From Streptomyces sp. NBC_00568 (GTDB lineage: Bacteria > Actinomycetota > Actinomycetes > Streptomycetales > Streptomycetaceae): 64,000 nucleotides of DNA. The notes beneath the pieces were generated by a model. It was not told the origin of the DNA, did not search any database, and saw nothing but the letters and a program-made list of their open reading frames with translations. Where the stretch lies: contig NZ_JAPENW010000001.1 of the NCBI RefSeq assembly GCF_026341855.1, positions 6,873,001-6,937,000 on the forward strand. Direction: 5' to 3'. This document shows positions 35,023 through 43,916 of the stretch, one piece after another; within the stretch, counting starts at the first letter, position 1, and the number at the start of each line of letters is the position of its first letter. The position numbers were made by a program, and so were the translations under genes.

Positions 35023-36404
35023 CTTCCTCCCCCTCCTGAAGGTGGGGGATTCCTACGGCTCGCGCCGTGGGGTTTCCTGCTTCGTCGCCGACTGCCCGCC
35101 CGGAGTGCTCCGTTGAGGTCTTACGCCAGCTCCACAGGCTGTCACCGCCAGTCCGGCGGCCAGCAGGTTCCTCGCCGCGTTCACGTCCCGGTCGTGGGTC
35201 GTGCCGCAGTCACACGTCCAGGTACGGACATGCAACGGCATCCGCTCCCGGAGGGTGCCGCAGGCGGAGCACAGCTTGGAGGAGGGGAACCACCGGTCGA
35301 CGGCGATCACCTCCCGTCCGTACCACTGGGCCTTGTACTCCAGCATGCTCCGCAAGTCCGCCCATCCGGCGTCCGAGACGGCGCGGGCCAGGCTCCGGTT
35401 CTTGACCATGTTGCGGACACTCAGGTCCTCGATCACGAGCGTTTGGTTCTCACGCACGAGTCGAGTGGTCAGCTTGTGCAGGGTGTCACGGCGGCGGTCG
35501 GCGATCCTGGCATGGATCTTCGCGACCTTGCGGCGGGCCTTGGCCCGGTTCGCCGAGCCTTTCTCCTTCTTCGCCAGTCGGCGCTGCGCTTTGGCGAGGG
35601 CGGCACGGTCGCGGCGCTCGTGCCTCGGGTTGGTGATCTTCTCGCCGGTCGACAGGGTCAGCAGGTGGTTCAGGCCGACGTCAATACCGACCGCCGTGTC
35701 CGTGGCGGGCAGGGGCTGGACGGACGGGTCGTCGCACAGCATCGAGATGAACCAGCGTCCGGCCGCGTCCTGCGAGACGGTCACCGTCGAGGGGGACACG
35801 CCGGCGGGCAGGGGCCGGGTCCAGACGATGTCCAGCGGCTCACGCATCTTCGCGAGCGTCAGCCGGCCGTCCCGGAAACGGAACGCGCTGGTGGTGTACT
35901 CGGCGGACTTCCGCGACTTCTTCCGGGACTTGAACCTCGGGTACTTCGCCCGCTTGCCGAAGAAGTTGGTGAACGCCACCTGCAGGTGCCGCAAAGCCTG
36001 CTGCAACGGAACCGACGACACCTCGTTCAGGTACGCCAGTTCCCCGGTCTTCTTCCAGACCGTCAACATCGCCGAGGTCTGGTAGTAGTTCACCCGCTCC
36101 TGCCGCGTCCACGCCTGCGTACGCGCGGCCAGCGCCAGGTTGTAGACCTTCCGCACGCATCCGAACGTGCGCGACAGCTCGGCGGCCTGCGCATCGGTGG
36201 GATGGAAGCGGTACTTGAACGCCCGCTTCACGTAAGTGGCCACGGCCCACAAACTAGCGCCAACGTCAGCGAAGGATCGAACCTGCCGGTCAGAGCACTG
36301 CGATCCGCCCTGACGGCGAATCCCAACCCCCTGCCCTGCCCCGCAGGAGTCCGTTTCTCCCCCGCAAGCGGGAGGTACCCCCACCCCGGCCTGAAGGCCG
36401 GGGT
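35019..36404 (-). mobile_element. IS605/IS1341-type insertion sequence (TnpB only)
   Basis: The element contains tnpB but no TnpA-type Y1 transposase, so it is non-autonomous. The right end (minus strand) has a hairpin at 35028-35049 (TCCCCCTCC, loop TGAA, GGTGGGGGA) and finishes GGAAGTCAA, the TCAA being the cleavage-type end of this family. The left end has a perfect 9-bp hairpin at 36383-36404 with the same TGAA loop, and another at about 36353-36374. The exact left boundary is uncertain by a few bases. It separates the monooxygenase stop from the synthetase ribosome site. Confidence 0.8.
35053..36243 (-). CDS. tnpB: TnpB, RNA-guided endonuclease of IS605-type element
   Basis: A 396-residue TnpB, the Cas12 ancestor-type nuclease guided by an omega RNA from the element's right end. 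The RuvC triad is intact: Asp in VGIDVGLNHLL, Glu in LVIEDLSVRN and Asp in THDRDVNAARNL. The zinc ribbon is present (CSACGTLRER and CDCGTTHD). The N-terminal RNA-binding part reads FKYRFHPTDAQAAELSRTFG. GTG 36243 is used because the family N-terminus (KRAFKYRF) follows at once; the longer frame runs into the left-end hairpins. Looks catalytically intact. The omega RNA is expected on the same strand across 35019 to about 35200. Confidence 0.92.
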   Translation of the reverse strand: MATYVKRAFKYRFHPTDAQAAELSRTFGCVRKVYNLALAARTQAWTRQERVNYYQTSAMLTVWKKTGELAYLNEVSSVPLQQALRHLQVAFTNFFGKRAKYPRFKSRKKSRKSAEYTTSAFRFRDGRLTLAKMREPLDIVWTRPLPAGVSPSTVTVSQDAAGRWFISMLCDDPSVQPLPATDTAVGIDVGLNHLLTLSTGEKITNPRHERRDRAALAKAQRRLAKKEKGSANRAKARRKVAKIHARIADRRRDTLHKLTTRLVRENQTLVIEDLSVRNMVKNRSLARAVSDAGWADLRSMLEYKAQWYGREVIAVDRWFPSSKLCSACGTLRERMPLHVRTWTCDCGTTHDRDVNAARNLLAAGLAVTACGAGVRPQRSTPGGQSATKQETPRREP

Positions 36405-36422
36405 ATCCACGGAGGAGTTCCG

Positions 36423-37973
36423 ATGAGCACCGCACCGAACGGCTTCTGGGCCCAGGCCGCCGCGGACCCCGAGCGCGTCGTCCTCGTCACCCCCGACGCG
36501 GAGGAGTGGACCGCGGGACGGCTGCACGCGGCCGCCAACGGGCTCGTCCACGGACTGCGTGCCGCCGGCCTCCGGCGCGGCGACTCCTTCGCGGTCGTGC
36601 TGCCCAACGGCGTCGAGTTCCTCGTCGCCTTCCTCGCCGCCTCGCAGGCCGGTCTCTACCTCGTCCCCGTGAACCATCACCTCGTCGGCCCGGAGATCGC
36701 CTGGATCGTCTCCGACTCCGGCGCCAAGGTCCTCATCGCCCACGAACGGTTCGCCGACGCGGCCCGGCACGCCGCCGACGAGGCGAAGCTCCCCGGGGAC
36801 CGGCGGTACGCCGTCGGCGCGATCGAGGGCTTCCGGCCGTACGCCGAACTCCTCGACGGGCAGCCCGGTTCCGCGCCCGAGGACCGCACCCTCGGCTGGG
36901 TCATGAACTACACCTCGGGCACCACCGGCCGCCCGCGCGGCATCCGGCGCCCGCTGCCCGGCAAGCTCCCCGAGGAGTCGTACCTCGGCGGCTTCCTCGC
37001 CATCTTCGGCATCCGGCCCTTCGACGACAACGTGCACCTCGTCTGCTCGCCGCTCTATCACACCGCGGTCCTCCAGTTCGCGGGCGCGTCCCTGCACATC
37101 GGCCACCGGCTGGTGCTGATGGACAAGTGGACGCCCGAGGAGATGCTGCGTGTCATCGACGCACACAGGTGCACCCACACCCATATGGTGCCGACCCAGT
37201 TCCACCGGCTGCTGGCACTCCCCGACGAGGTGAAGGCCCGCTACGACGTCTCGTCCATGCGGCACGCCATCCATGGCGCGGCCCCGTGCCCGGATCATGT
37301 GAAACGGGCCATGATCGAGTGGTGGGGCGACAGCGTCGAGGAGTACTACGCGGCCAGCGAGGGGGGAGGAGCCTTCGCGACCGCCGAGGACTGGCTCAAC
37401 AAGCCCGGCACCGTCGGCAAGGCGTGGCCGATCAGTGAGTTGGCGGTCTTCGACGACGACGGCAACCGGCTGCCGCCCGGTGAACTCGGCACCGTCTACA
37501 TGAAGATGAGCACCGGCGGATTCTCGTACCACAAGGACGAGACCAAGACCCGGAAGAACCGCATCGGAGACTTCTTCACCGTCGGCGACCTGGGCCTTCT
37601 CGACGAGGACGGCTATCTCTTCCTCCGTGACCGCAAGATCGACATGATCATCTCGGGCGGGGTCAACATCTACCCGGCCGAGATCGAGGCGGCACTGCTC
37701 ACCCACCCGGCCGTCGCCGACGCGGCGGCCTTCGGCATCCCGCACGACGACTGGGGCGAGGAGGTCAAGGCGGTGGTCGAGGCCGCGCCGGGCCACGAGG
37801 CCGGTCCGGCGCTCGCCGCCGACATCCTCGGCCACTGCGAGCGCCGGCTCGCCGGGTACAAGCGGCCCAAGAGCGTCGACTTCATCGAGTCCATGCCCCG
37901 CGACCCCAACGGAAAGCTGTACAAGCGGCGGCTGCGGGACCCCTACTGGGAGGGCCGCACCCGGGCGATGTGA
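36423..37973 (+). CDS. Acyl-CoA synthetase (AMP-forming) A
   Basis: A 516-residue ANL-superfamily ligase that activates a carboxylic acid to its acyl-CoA through an acyl-AMP. The P-loop-like motif NYTSGTTGRPRG, the adenylate motif YYAASEGGG (Y-x-x-S-E), TVGDLGLLDEDGYLFLRDR and the C-terminal Lys in DPNGKLYKRRL are intact. GGAGGAG lies 5 bases before the ATG and survives next to the TnpB element. 102 bases separate it from synthetase B on the same strand. Substrate could be a fatty acid or a steroid-like side chain; sequence alone does not decide. Confidence 0.9.
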   Translation: MSTAPNGFWAQAAADPERVVLVTPDAEEWTAGRLHAAANGLVHGLRAAGLRRGDSFAVVLPNGVEFLVAFLAASQAGLYLVPVNHHLVGPEIAWIVSDSGAKVLIAHERFADAARHAADEAKLPGDRRYAVGAIEGFRPYAELLDGQPGSAPEDRTLGWVMNYTSGTTGRPRGIRRPLPGKLPEESYLGGFLAIFGIRPFDDNVHLVCSPLYHTAVLQFAGASLHIGHRLVLMDKWTPEEMLRVIDAHRCTHTHMVPTQFHRLLALPDEVKARYDVSSMRHAIHGAAPCPDHVKRAMIEWWGDSVEEYYAASEGGGAFATAEDWLNKPGTVGKAWPISELAVFDDDGNRLPPGELGTVYMKMSTGGFSYHKDETKTRKNRIGDFFTVGDLGLLDEDGYLFLRDRKIDMIISGGVNIYPAEIEAALLTHPAVADAAAFGIPHDDWGEEVKAVVEAAPGHEAGPALAADILGHCERRLAGYKRPKSVDFIESMPRDPNGKLYKRRLRDPYWEGRTRAM

Positions 37974-38075
37974 CGCGGGGACCTGCCCCGGCCCCGGCGC
38001 ACCCGCCGTGCGGTACCGCCGGTATGACGTGCGGTGACTTGACCTCCCCGTTCCATGGGCCGAGGATCACGTGAC

Positions 38076-39575
38076 ATGACGCCTGGACACGGCAGTACGG
38101 TTGACGGGGTGCTGCGCCGCAGCGCACGGCGCACACCCGCGCGGCGCGCGGTCGACTACCGCGAGCGCTCCTGGACGTACGCGGAACTCGACGAGGCCGT
38201 CTCCCGCGCGGCGACCGTCCTCCTCGACGAGGGGCTGGCCCCCGGCGACCGCGTCGGCGCCTACGGCCACAACTCGGACGCCTACCTGATCGGCTTCCTC
38301 GCCTGCGCCCGCGCCGGACTCGTCCATGTGCCGGTCAACCAGAACCTGACCGGCGACGATCTCGCCTACATCGTCGGCCAGTCGGGCAGCACCCTCGTGC
38401 TGGCCGACCCCGACCTCGCCGACCGGCTCCCGGACGGCGTACGGTCCCTCCCGCTGCGCGACGCCGACGACTCGCTCCTCGCGCGGCTGGACACGGCACT
38501 CCCGTACGACGGTCCCGAGCCGCGCGGCGACACGCTCGTGCAGCTCCTCTACACGTCGGGCACCACCGCGCTGCCCAAGGGCGCGATGATGACGCACCGC
38601 GCCCTGGTGCACGAGTACCTGAGCGCGATCACGGCCCTCGATCTGAGCGCCGGGGACCTGCCGGTCCATTCGCTGCCGCTCTACCACTCGGCGCAGATGC
38701 ATGTGTTCCTGCTGCCCTATCTCGCGATCGGCGCTTCCAACACCATCCTCGACTCGCCGGACGCGGGTCAGCTCTTCGACCTCATCGAGGCGGGCCGCGC
38801 GGACAGCCTCTTCGCGCCGCCCACCGTGTGGATCGGTCTGTCGAACCGCCCCGACTTCGCCGAGCGTGACCTGAGCGGCCTGCGCAAGGCCTACTACGGG
38901 GCGTCGATCATGCCGGTCCCCGTCCTGGAACGACTGCGCGAACGGCTGCCGAAGCTGGCCTTCTACAACTGCTTCGGCCAGAGCGAGATCGGCCCCCTGG
39001 CCACCGTCCTCGGGCCCGACGAGCACAAGGGCCGGATGGACTCGTGCGGCCGCCCCGTGCTGTTCGTGGACGCGCGGGTGGTCGACGAGGACGGCAAGGA
39101 CGTGCCCGACGGCACTCCCGGCGAAGTCGTCTACCGCTCACCGCAGTTGTGCGAGGGCTACTGGGACAAGCCGCAGGAGACGGCCGAGGCGTTCCGCGAC
39201 GGCTGGTTCCACTCGGGGGACCTCGCCGTGCGCGACGCCCACGGGTACTTCACGGTCGTGGACCGGGTGAAGGACGTCATCAACTCCGGCGGAGTGCTGG
39301 TCGCTTCACGACAGGTGGAGGACGCGCTGTACACCCACGAGCAGGTCGCCGAGGTGGCCGTCGTCGGACTCCCCGACGAGCGCTGGATCGAGGCCGTCAC
39401 CGCGGTCGTCGTCCCGCGCGGAGAGGTCACCGAGGACGAACTGATCGCCCACGCACGCGAGAAGCTCGCCCACTTCAAGGCGCCCAAGCGCGTCCTGTTC
39501 GTGGACGAGCTGCCCCGCAACGCCAGCGGCAAGATCCTGAAGCGGGAGCTGCGGGACCGGTTCGGCGAGGCCTAG
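38076..39575 (+). CDS. Acyl-CoA synthetase (AMP-forming) B
   Basis: A 499-residue acyl-CoA synthetase. Motifs: LLYTSGTTALPKGAMMTHR, CFGQSEIGPLA, HSGDLAVRDAHGYFTVVDR and the catalytic Lys in RNASGKILKREL. Start ATG 38076 has GAGGA nine bases upstream; the ATG at 38055 in the same frame has no ribosome site. In the same direction as synthetase A, probably the same transcript. Shorter and more FadD-like than synthetase A. It ends 95 bases before the convergent paaK gene. Confidence 0.9.
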   Translation: MTPGHGSTVDGVLRRSARRTPARRAVDYRERSWTYAELDEAVSRAATVLLDEGLAPGDRVGAYGHNSDAYLIGFLACARAGLVHVPVNQNLTGDDLAYIVGQSGSTLVLADPDLADRLPDGVRSLPLRDADDSLLARLDTALPYDGPEPRGDTLVQLLYTSGTTALPKGAMMTHRALVHEYLSAITALDLSAGDLPVHSLPLYHSAQMHVFLLPYLAIGASNTILDSPDAGQLFDLIEAGRADSLFAPPTVWIGLSNRPDFAERDLSGLRKAYYGASIMPVPVLERLRERLPKLAFYNCFGQSEIGPLATVLGPDEHKGRMDSCGRPVLFVDARVVDEDGKDVPDGTPGEVVYRSPQLCEGYWDKPQETAEAFRDGWFHSGDLAVRDAHGYFTVVDRVKDVINSGGVLVASRQVEDALYTHEQVAEVAVVGLPDERWIEAVTAVVVPRGEVTEDELIAHAREKLAHFKAPKRVLFVDELPRNASGKILKRELRDRFGEA

Positions 39576-39670
39576 CGGACGCCCGCATCGCGGCCTCGAT
39601 CCAAGAGGGAGACGCGCGGGGCCGGTTCGGCGTCCGCTCGGGGCCCGGGGTTCCTGGGGCCACGGCCGGG

Positions 39671-40978
39671 TCACGGGCGCGGGCGCAGGTCCACGATCCG
39701 CTTGAGCTTGCCCACCGACCGCTCCAGCGACTCCGGTTCGACGATCTCCACCGTGACCGAGACACCGATGCCGTCCTTGATCCCCGCGGTGATCGCCCGC
39801 GCCGCCGCCTCCCGCGTCTCGGGCGTGGCGCCGGACCGCGCCTCGGCCCGGACGGTGAGAGCGTCGAGACGGCCCTCACGGGTCAGCCGGAGCTGGAAGT
39901 GCGGGGCGACACCCGGCGTCCGCAGCACGATCTCCTCGATCTGCGTCGGGAAGAGATTGACTCCCCGCAGGATCACCATGTCGTCGCTGCGCCCGGTGAT
40001 CTTCTCCATCCGGCGGAAGGCCCGCGCCGTGCCGGGCAGCAGTCGCGTCAAGTCCCGTGTCCGGTAACGGATCACGGGCATGGCCTCCTTGGTGAGCGAG
40101 GTGAACACCAGCTCGCCCTCCTCGCCGTCCGGCAGCACCTCACCGGTGATGGGGTCGACGACCTCCGGGTAGAAGTGGTCCTCCCAGATGTGCAGACCGT
40201 CCTTGGTCTCCACGCACTCCTGGGCGACACCCGGGCCGATGACCTCCGAGAGGCCGTATATGTCCACCGCGTCGATCGCGAACCGCTCCTCGATCTCGCG
40301 GCGCATCTCCTCGGTCCACGGCTCGGCTCCGAAGACCCCGACGCGCAGCGAGGTGCCGCGCGGGTCCACACCCTGCCGCTCGAACTCGTCGAGCAGGGTC
40401 AGCATGTACGAGGGAGTCACCATGATGATCTCGGGCTTCAGGTCCTGGATCAGCTGGACCTGACGTGCCGTCATGCCGCCGGACGCGGGGATCACCGTAC
40501 AGCCGAGCCGTTCCGCGCCGTAGTGGGCGCCGAGTCCGCCCGTGAACAGCCCGTAGCCGTAGGCGATGTGGACCTTGTCGCCGGGGCGGCCGCCCGCCGC
40601 GCGGATCGAACGGGCCACCATGTCGGCCCACATGGACAGGTCGTTCTCCGTGTAGCCGACGACCGTGGGGCGCCCGGTCGTCCCGCTGGAGGCGTGGAGG
40701 CGCCGGATCCGGTCCTGCGGAACGGCGAACATTCCGTACGGGTAGTTCTCGCGCAGATCCGCCTTCGTCGTGAAGGGGAACCGCGCCAGGTCGGCGAGCG
40801 AGCGGCAGTCGTCCGGGAGCAGCCCGGCCCTGTCGAAGGACTTCCGGTAGAAGGGAACGTTCTCGTACGCGTGGCGCAGCGACGCGCGCAGCCGCTCCAG
40901 CTGGAGGGCCCGCAACCCCTCCGCGTCGAGCCGCTCGCCCGCGTCGAGCAGGTCCTTCGAGTCCGTCGAGTCCGCCAT
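39671..40978 (-). CDS. paaK: Phenylacetate-CoA ligase
   Basis: A 435-residue enzyme with the PaaK layout: N-terminal RLRASLRHAYENVPFYRKSF, P-loop SSGTTGRPTVVGYTENDL, middle block GCTVIPASGGMTARQVQLIQ, EDHFYPEVVDP and C-terminal GKLKRIVDLR. It converts phenylacetate to phenylacetyl-CoA, the entry step of aerobic phenylacetate breakdown. No other paa genes are in the window, so it either feeds a distant pathway or acts on a related aryl acid. GAGGGAG precedes the ATG, and a palindrome of the PaaR type lies 35 bases upstream. Confidence 0.92.
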   Translation of the reverse strand: MADSTDSKDLLDAGERLDAEGLRALQLERLRASLRHAYENVPFYRKSFDRAGLLPDDCRSLADLARFPFTTKADLRENYPYGMFAVPQDRIRRLHASSGTTGRPTVVGYTENDLSMWADMVARSIRAAGGRPGDKVHIAYGYGLFTGGLGAHYGAERLGCTVIPASGGMTARQVQLIQDLKPEIIMVTPSYMLTLLDEFERQGVDPRGTSLRVGVFGAEPWTEEMRREIEERFAIDAVDIYGLSEVIGPGVAQECVETKDGLHIWEDHFYPEVVDPITGEVLPDGEEGELVFTSLTKEAMPVIRYRTRDLTRLLPGTARAFRRMEKITGRSDDMVILRGVNLFPTQIEEIVLRTPGVAPHFQLRLTREGRLDALTVRAEARSGATPETREAAARAITAGIKDGIGVSVTVEIVEPESLERSVGKLKRIVDLRPRP

Positions 40979-41012
40979 CGCGACTTCTCCCTCACCAACC
41001 GTGCGATTCCGG

Positions 41013-41032
41013 ACGACCGATCATTCGGTCGT
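41013..41032. promoter_or_regulatory. PaaR-like (TetR) operator before paaK
   Basis: ACGACCGATCATTCGGTCGT is a perfect 8-4-8 inverted repeat, 35 bases before the paaK start. Its core ACCG-N2-CA-N2-CGGT has the same spacing as the PaaR box described in Corynebacterium (ACCGNNCGNNCGGT), from memory. A repressor relieved by phenylacetyl-CoA would fit the gene it controls. Confidence 0.6.
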
Positions 41033-41142
41033 GCTGGTCCGGATCAGTAATTCAGGTGTCCAGCGCCAGTGCAAGGGGTCGGCGGCGCTTTTTGCGGGAG
41101 CGATGGAGAGGGGGGAGGGGGAGAGGCGGCCCGGGGCGGTGG

Positions 41143-42477
41143 TCAGCGCACCAGAGCGGGGCGCTTGGCGTCGAACTCCCACCCGGGGACGAGGTAGCGC
41201 ATCCCCACGGCGTCGTCCCGGGCGCCGAGCGCCTCTTTCAGGTACAGCTCGTGCGCCGCCAGGAGCCGGTCCATGTCCAGCTGGACACCGAGACCGGGGG
41301 AGTCCGGAAGCGCGATCTCGCCGTCGACGATGCGGGGCGGGGCGACGGTGAGCCGCTCCAGACCCTCCTGCCAGATCCAATGGGTGTCGAGGGCGTTGTA
41401 GGGGCCCGGTGCCGCGGCTCCGCAGTGCGTGACCATGGCGAGCGAGATGTCGAAGTGGTTGTTCGAGTGGCAGCCCCAGGTCAGGCCCATCGCGTTGCAC
41501 AGCTGAGCCACCCGCACCGAGCCCCGCATGGTCCAGAAGTGCGGGTCGGCCAGCGGGATGGAGACCGACTGGAGGGCCAGGGCGTGGGTCAGCTGCCGCC
41601 AGTCCGTGGCGATCATGTTGGTCGCCGTCGGCAGCCCCGTCGCCCGGCGGAACTCGGCCAGGATCTCCCGCCCGGAGTAGCCGTCCTCGGCGCCGCAGGG
41701 GTCCTCGGCGTAGGCGAGCGTGCCGACCAGCGGCTCGCACAGCTCGACCGCCTCGCGCAGCGACCAGGCGCCATTGGGGTCGAGGGTGATCCGGGCCTCG
41801 GGGAAGCGGTCCTTCAGCGCGCGTACGGCCCGGACCTCCTCGGCGCCCTCCAGGACACCGCCCTTGAGCTTGAAGTCCTGGAAGCCGTACAGGTCGTGGG
41901 CGGCCTCGGCCTGCCGGACGATCGCGCCGGGCGTGAGGGCCTCCTCGTGCCGCAGGCGGTACCAGTCCACGTCCGAGTCGCTCTCCCGGGCGTAGGCCAG
42001 ATCCGTGCGGTCCGGGTCGCCGACGTAGAAGAGATAGCCCAGCACCCGCACACGATCGCGTTGGAGGCCGTCGCCGAGGAGGGCGGCGACCGGGACGTCG
42101 AGATGCTGGCCGAGCAGGTCGAGGAGAGCGGACTCGACCGCGGTGACGGCATGGACGGTCGTCCGCAGGTCGAAGGTCTGGGCGCCGCGCCCTCCGGCGT
42201 CGCGGTCGCGGAAGCGGTCCCCGATCTCGCGCAGGACGCGCTGGTAGTCGCCCACCTTCGCGCCGAGGACGAGGGGCTCCGCGTCGCGCAGCGTCCGGGT
42301 GATCTTCTCCCCGCCGGGCACCTCGCCGAGTCCGGTGCGCCCCTCGGAGTCCTTGAGGACGACGACATTGCGGGTGAACCAGGGGCCGTGGGCGCCCGAC
42401 AGGTTCAGCTCCATGCAGTCCCGTCCCGCGACCGGGTAGACGGCGAACTCGGTGATCGTCGGTTGCTGGCTCATCAT
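41143..42477 (-). CDS. gudD: Glucarate dehydratase
   Basis: A 444-residue enolase-superfamily enzyme that dehydrates D-glucarate (or L-idarate) to 5-dehydro-4-deoxy-D-glucarate. The capping domain begins with TITEFAVYPVAGRD; the barrel has the K-x-K motif FKLKGGVLEG, the metal ligands in TLDPNGAW, AYAEDPCG and TATNMIATDW, and the family-specific CHSNNHFDISLAM with the catalytic His. Length and motifs match GudD. Second gene after kdgD on the minus strand with a 111-base gap, giving two consecutive steps of the glucarate route. Confidence 0.95.
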   Translation of the reverse strand: MMSQQPTITEFAVYPVAGRDCMELNLSGAHGPWFTRNVVVLKDSEGRTGLGEVPGGEKITRTLRDAEPLVLGAKVGDYQRVLREIGDRFRDRDAGGRGAQTFDLRTTVHAVTAVESALLDLLGQHLDVPVAALLGDGLQRDRVRVLGYLFYVGDPDRTDLAYARESDSDVDWYRLRHEEALTPGAIVRQAEAAHDLYGFQDFKLKGGVLEGAEEVRAVRALKDRFPEARITLDPNGAWSLREAVELCEPLVGTLAYAEDPCGAEDGYSGREILAEFRRATGLPTATNMIATDWRQLTHALALQSVSIPLADPHFWTMRGSVRVAQLCNAMGLTWGCHSNNHFDISLAMVTHCGAAAPGPYNALDTHWIWQEGLERLTVAPPRIVDGEIALPDSPGLGVQLDMDRLLAAHELYLKEALGARDDAVGMRYLVPGWEFDAKRPALVR

Positions 42478-42588
42478 CAGAATCCTTGTGTACGAGGGTG
42501 ACCGGGGCCGGTGATCACAGGATGACGGCGACGGGCCGGGCGGGCGGACGGACCGCCCCGAGTTCCCCGGGACCGTCCCCCGCGCGCT

Positions 42589-43548
42589 TCAGGCGGGTCG
42601 GCGTGTGGCTCCGACGAGCGCCAGCCCGGTGTCGAGGATGTGCTCCAGGGCGGCGAGATCGGCCGGGCCGGGATCGGTGAGCGGCGCGCGCACCGGGCCG
42701 ACCGGAAGGCCCCGCAGCCGGGCCGCGGCCTTGACCAGCGAGACCGCGTAGCCGGGCACCCGGTCGCGCAGTTCGACGAGCGGGACGTAGAAGTCCCGCA
42801 GCAGCTTGGTCACGGTCGCCTCGTCGCCGGCCCGCAGCGCGGCGAAGCAGGCGTCGGCGATCTCGGGAGCGAAGGCGTGGACGGCCGACGAATAGGCCGG
42901 GACGCCGACGGTGGCGTACGCGCGCGCCTGGATCTCGGCGGTGGCGGCTCCGTTGAAGAACAGGAAGCCGTCGGGCGCGGCGAGCGTCAGGCGCTGGAGG
43001 CGGTCGAGGTCGCTGTGCCCGTCCTTGAGCCCGATCACGGTGGGGATCTCCGCGATGGCACGCAGCCCCTCGGGGGTGAAGGCGACCGGGCCCCGCTGGT
43101 ACGCGATGAGCGGCAGCCGCGTACCGGCGGCGATCCGGCGCAGTTGCTCGACCAGGCCGCTTTCCGGGGCCTCGACGAGGTAGTGGGGCAGCACCAGGAG
43201 GGCGTCCGCTCCGGCCTCCTCCGCGATCCGGGCGAACCGCAGCGCCTGCGCCCATCCGTAGCCGACGCCGGCGACCACGGGCAGGCGGCCGTCGGCGATC
43301 TCGACGGTCGCGGTGACGACCGCGCGGTACTCGTCCTCGTCCAGCGCGCTGAACTCGCCGGTCCCGCAGGCGGGGAACACCGCGCCCGGCGCCGTGGCCA
43401 ACTGGGCGGCCAGATAGGCCCGGTAGGAATCCGGATCGAGGTCGCCGTCCTCCGTGAAGCTCGTGAGCGGGAAGGACAGCACCCCGCTCACCATGCCGTC
43501 CCGCAGCCGCTCGACCACGCGCCCGTGCTCCGCGCCGAACCCCGCCAT
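42589..43548 (-). CDS. kdgD: 5-dehydro-4-deoxyglucarate dehydratase
   Basis: About 319 residues, DapA/NAL-type TIM barrel. It dehydrates and decarboxylates the GudD product to 2-oxoglutarate semialdehyde. Signature blocks: SGVLSFPLTSFTEDGDL, PACGTGEFSALDEDEYRAV, PLIAYQRG with the catalytic Tyr and IGLKDGHSDLD with the Schiff-base Lys. Three closely spaced ATGs (43563, 43557, 43548) are possible; 43548 has GATGAGG just before it, so it is used with reserve. It precedes gudD, and an AT-rich inverted repeat lies between its promoter and start. Confidence 0.93.
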   Translation of the reverse strand: MAGFGAEHGRVVERLRDGMVSGVLSFPLTSFTEDGDLDPDSYRAYLAAQLATAPGAVFPACGTGEFSALDEDEYRAVVTATVEIADGRLPVVAGVGYGWAQALRFARIAEEAGADALLVLPHYLVEAPESGLVEQLRRIAAGTRLPLIAYQRGPVAFTPEGLRAIAEIPTVIGLKDGHSDLDRLQRLTLAAPDGFLFFNGAATAEIQARAYATVGVPAYSSAVHAFAPEIADACFAALRAGDEATVTKLLRDFYVPLVELRDRVPGYAVSLVKAAARLRGLPVGPVRAPLTDPGPADLAALEHILDTGLALVGATRRPA

Positions 43549-43560
43549 GAGCCTCATCCC

Positions 43561-43622
43561 CATATACAGATACCGTTTATGTATGAGAACACAGGTTACG
43601 TTCGTGAACCCTTGGGGGTCAA
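43561..43622 (-). promoter_or_regulatory. kdgD promoter with downstream inverted repeat
   Basis: On the minus strand TTGACC (43622-43617), an 18-base spacer and TAACCT (43598-43593) form a plausible sigma-70-type promoter. Downstream, in the leader, lies an AT-rich imperfect palindrome with half-sites ATACA (43564-43568) and TGTAT (43580-43584). Its AT content stands out strongly from the surroundings, as for a GntR-type operator. The regulator is not in this window. Confidence 0.4.
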
Positions 43623-43796
43623 TGGATACGGCGACGCGGATTGATGACGGCGGTCGTGAGCAGCCGGCCGAAGGCGAACACCAGCTGGGCCGGCCACTGG
43701 AGGCTGCCGCTTCGCCGCACGAGGATGCGGGCCCGTTCCGTCGTTCCCTCTGGTGCTCCAGGGGCGGGGGCTGTCGGGGGCGACGAGCCGGGCGCG

Positions 43797-43831
43797 CCGA
43801 CGCCCGCGGCCGTGGAGGTCGCGGGCGTCGG
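43797..43831 (-). terminator. Hairpin terminator after the sulfatase-family gene
   Basis: A perfect 12-base-pair stem CCGACGCCCGCG (43797-43808) with CGCGGGCGTCGG (43820-43831), loop 11 bases, starting 86 bases beyond the stop of the minus-strand membrane sulfatase. The remaining bases of the 43549-43916 gap hold the kdgD promoter and no supported gene. Confidence 0.65.
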
Positions 43832-43916
43832 CGGTGGTGCGGCGGGGCCGGGGCTTTTGCTGGTGGGAGGGAGGGACCCGACGGGCGGAGACGGTGCCCT
43901 GCCGGGCGCGGGGCGG

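Noticed and set aside
36423..39575. Non-ribosomal peptide adenylation domains
   Set aside because: No carrier or condensation domains follow; stand-alone length and C-terminal Lys motif fit acyl-CoA synthetases.
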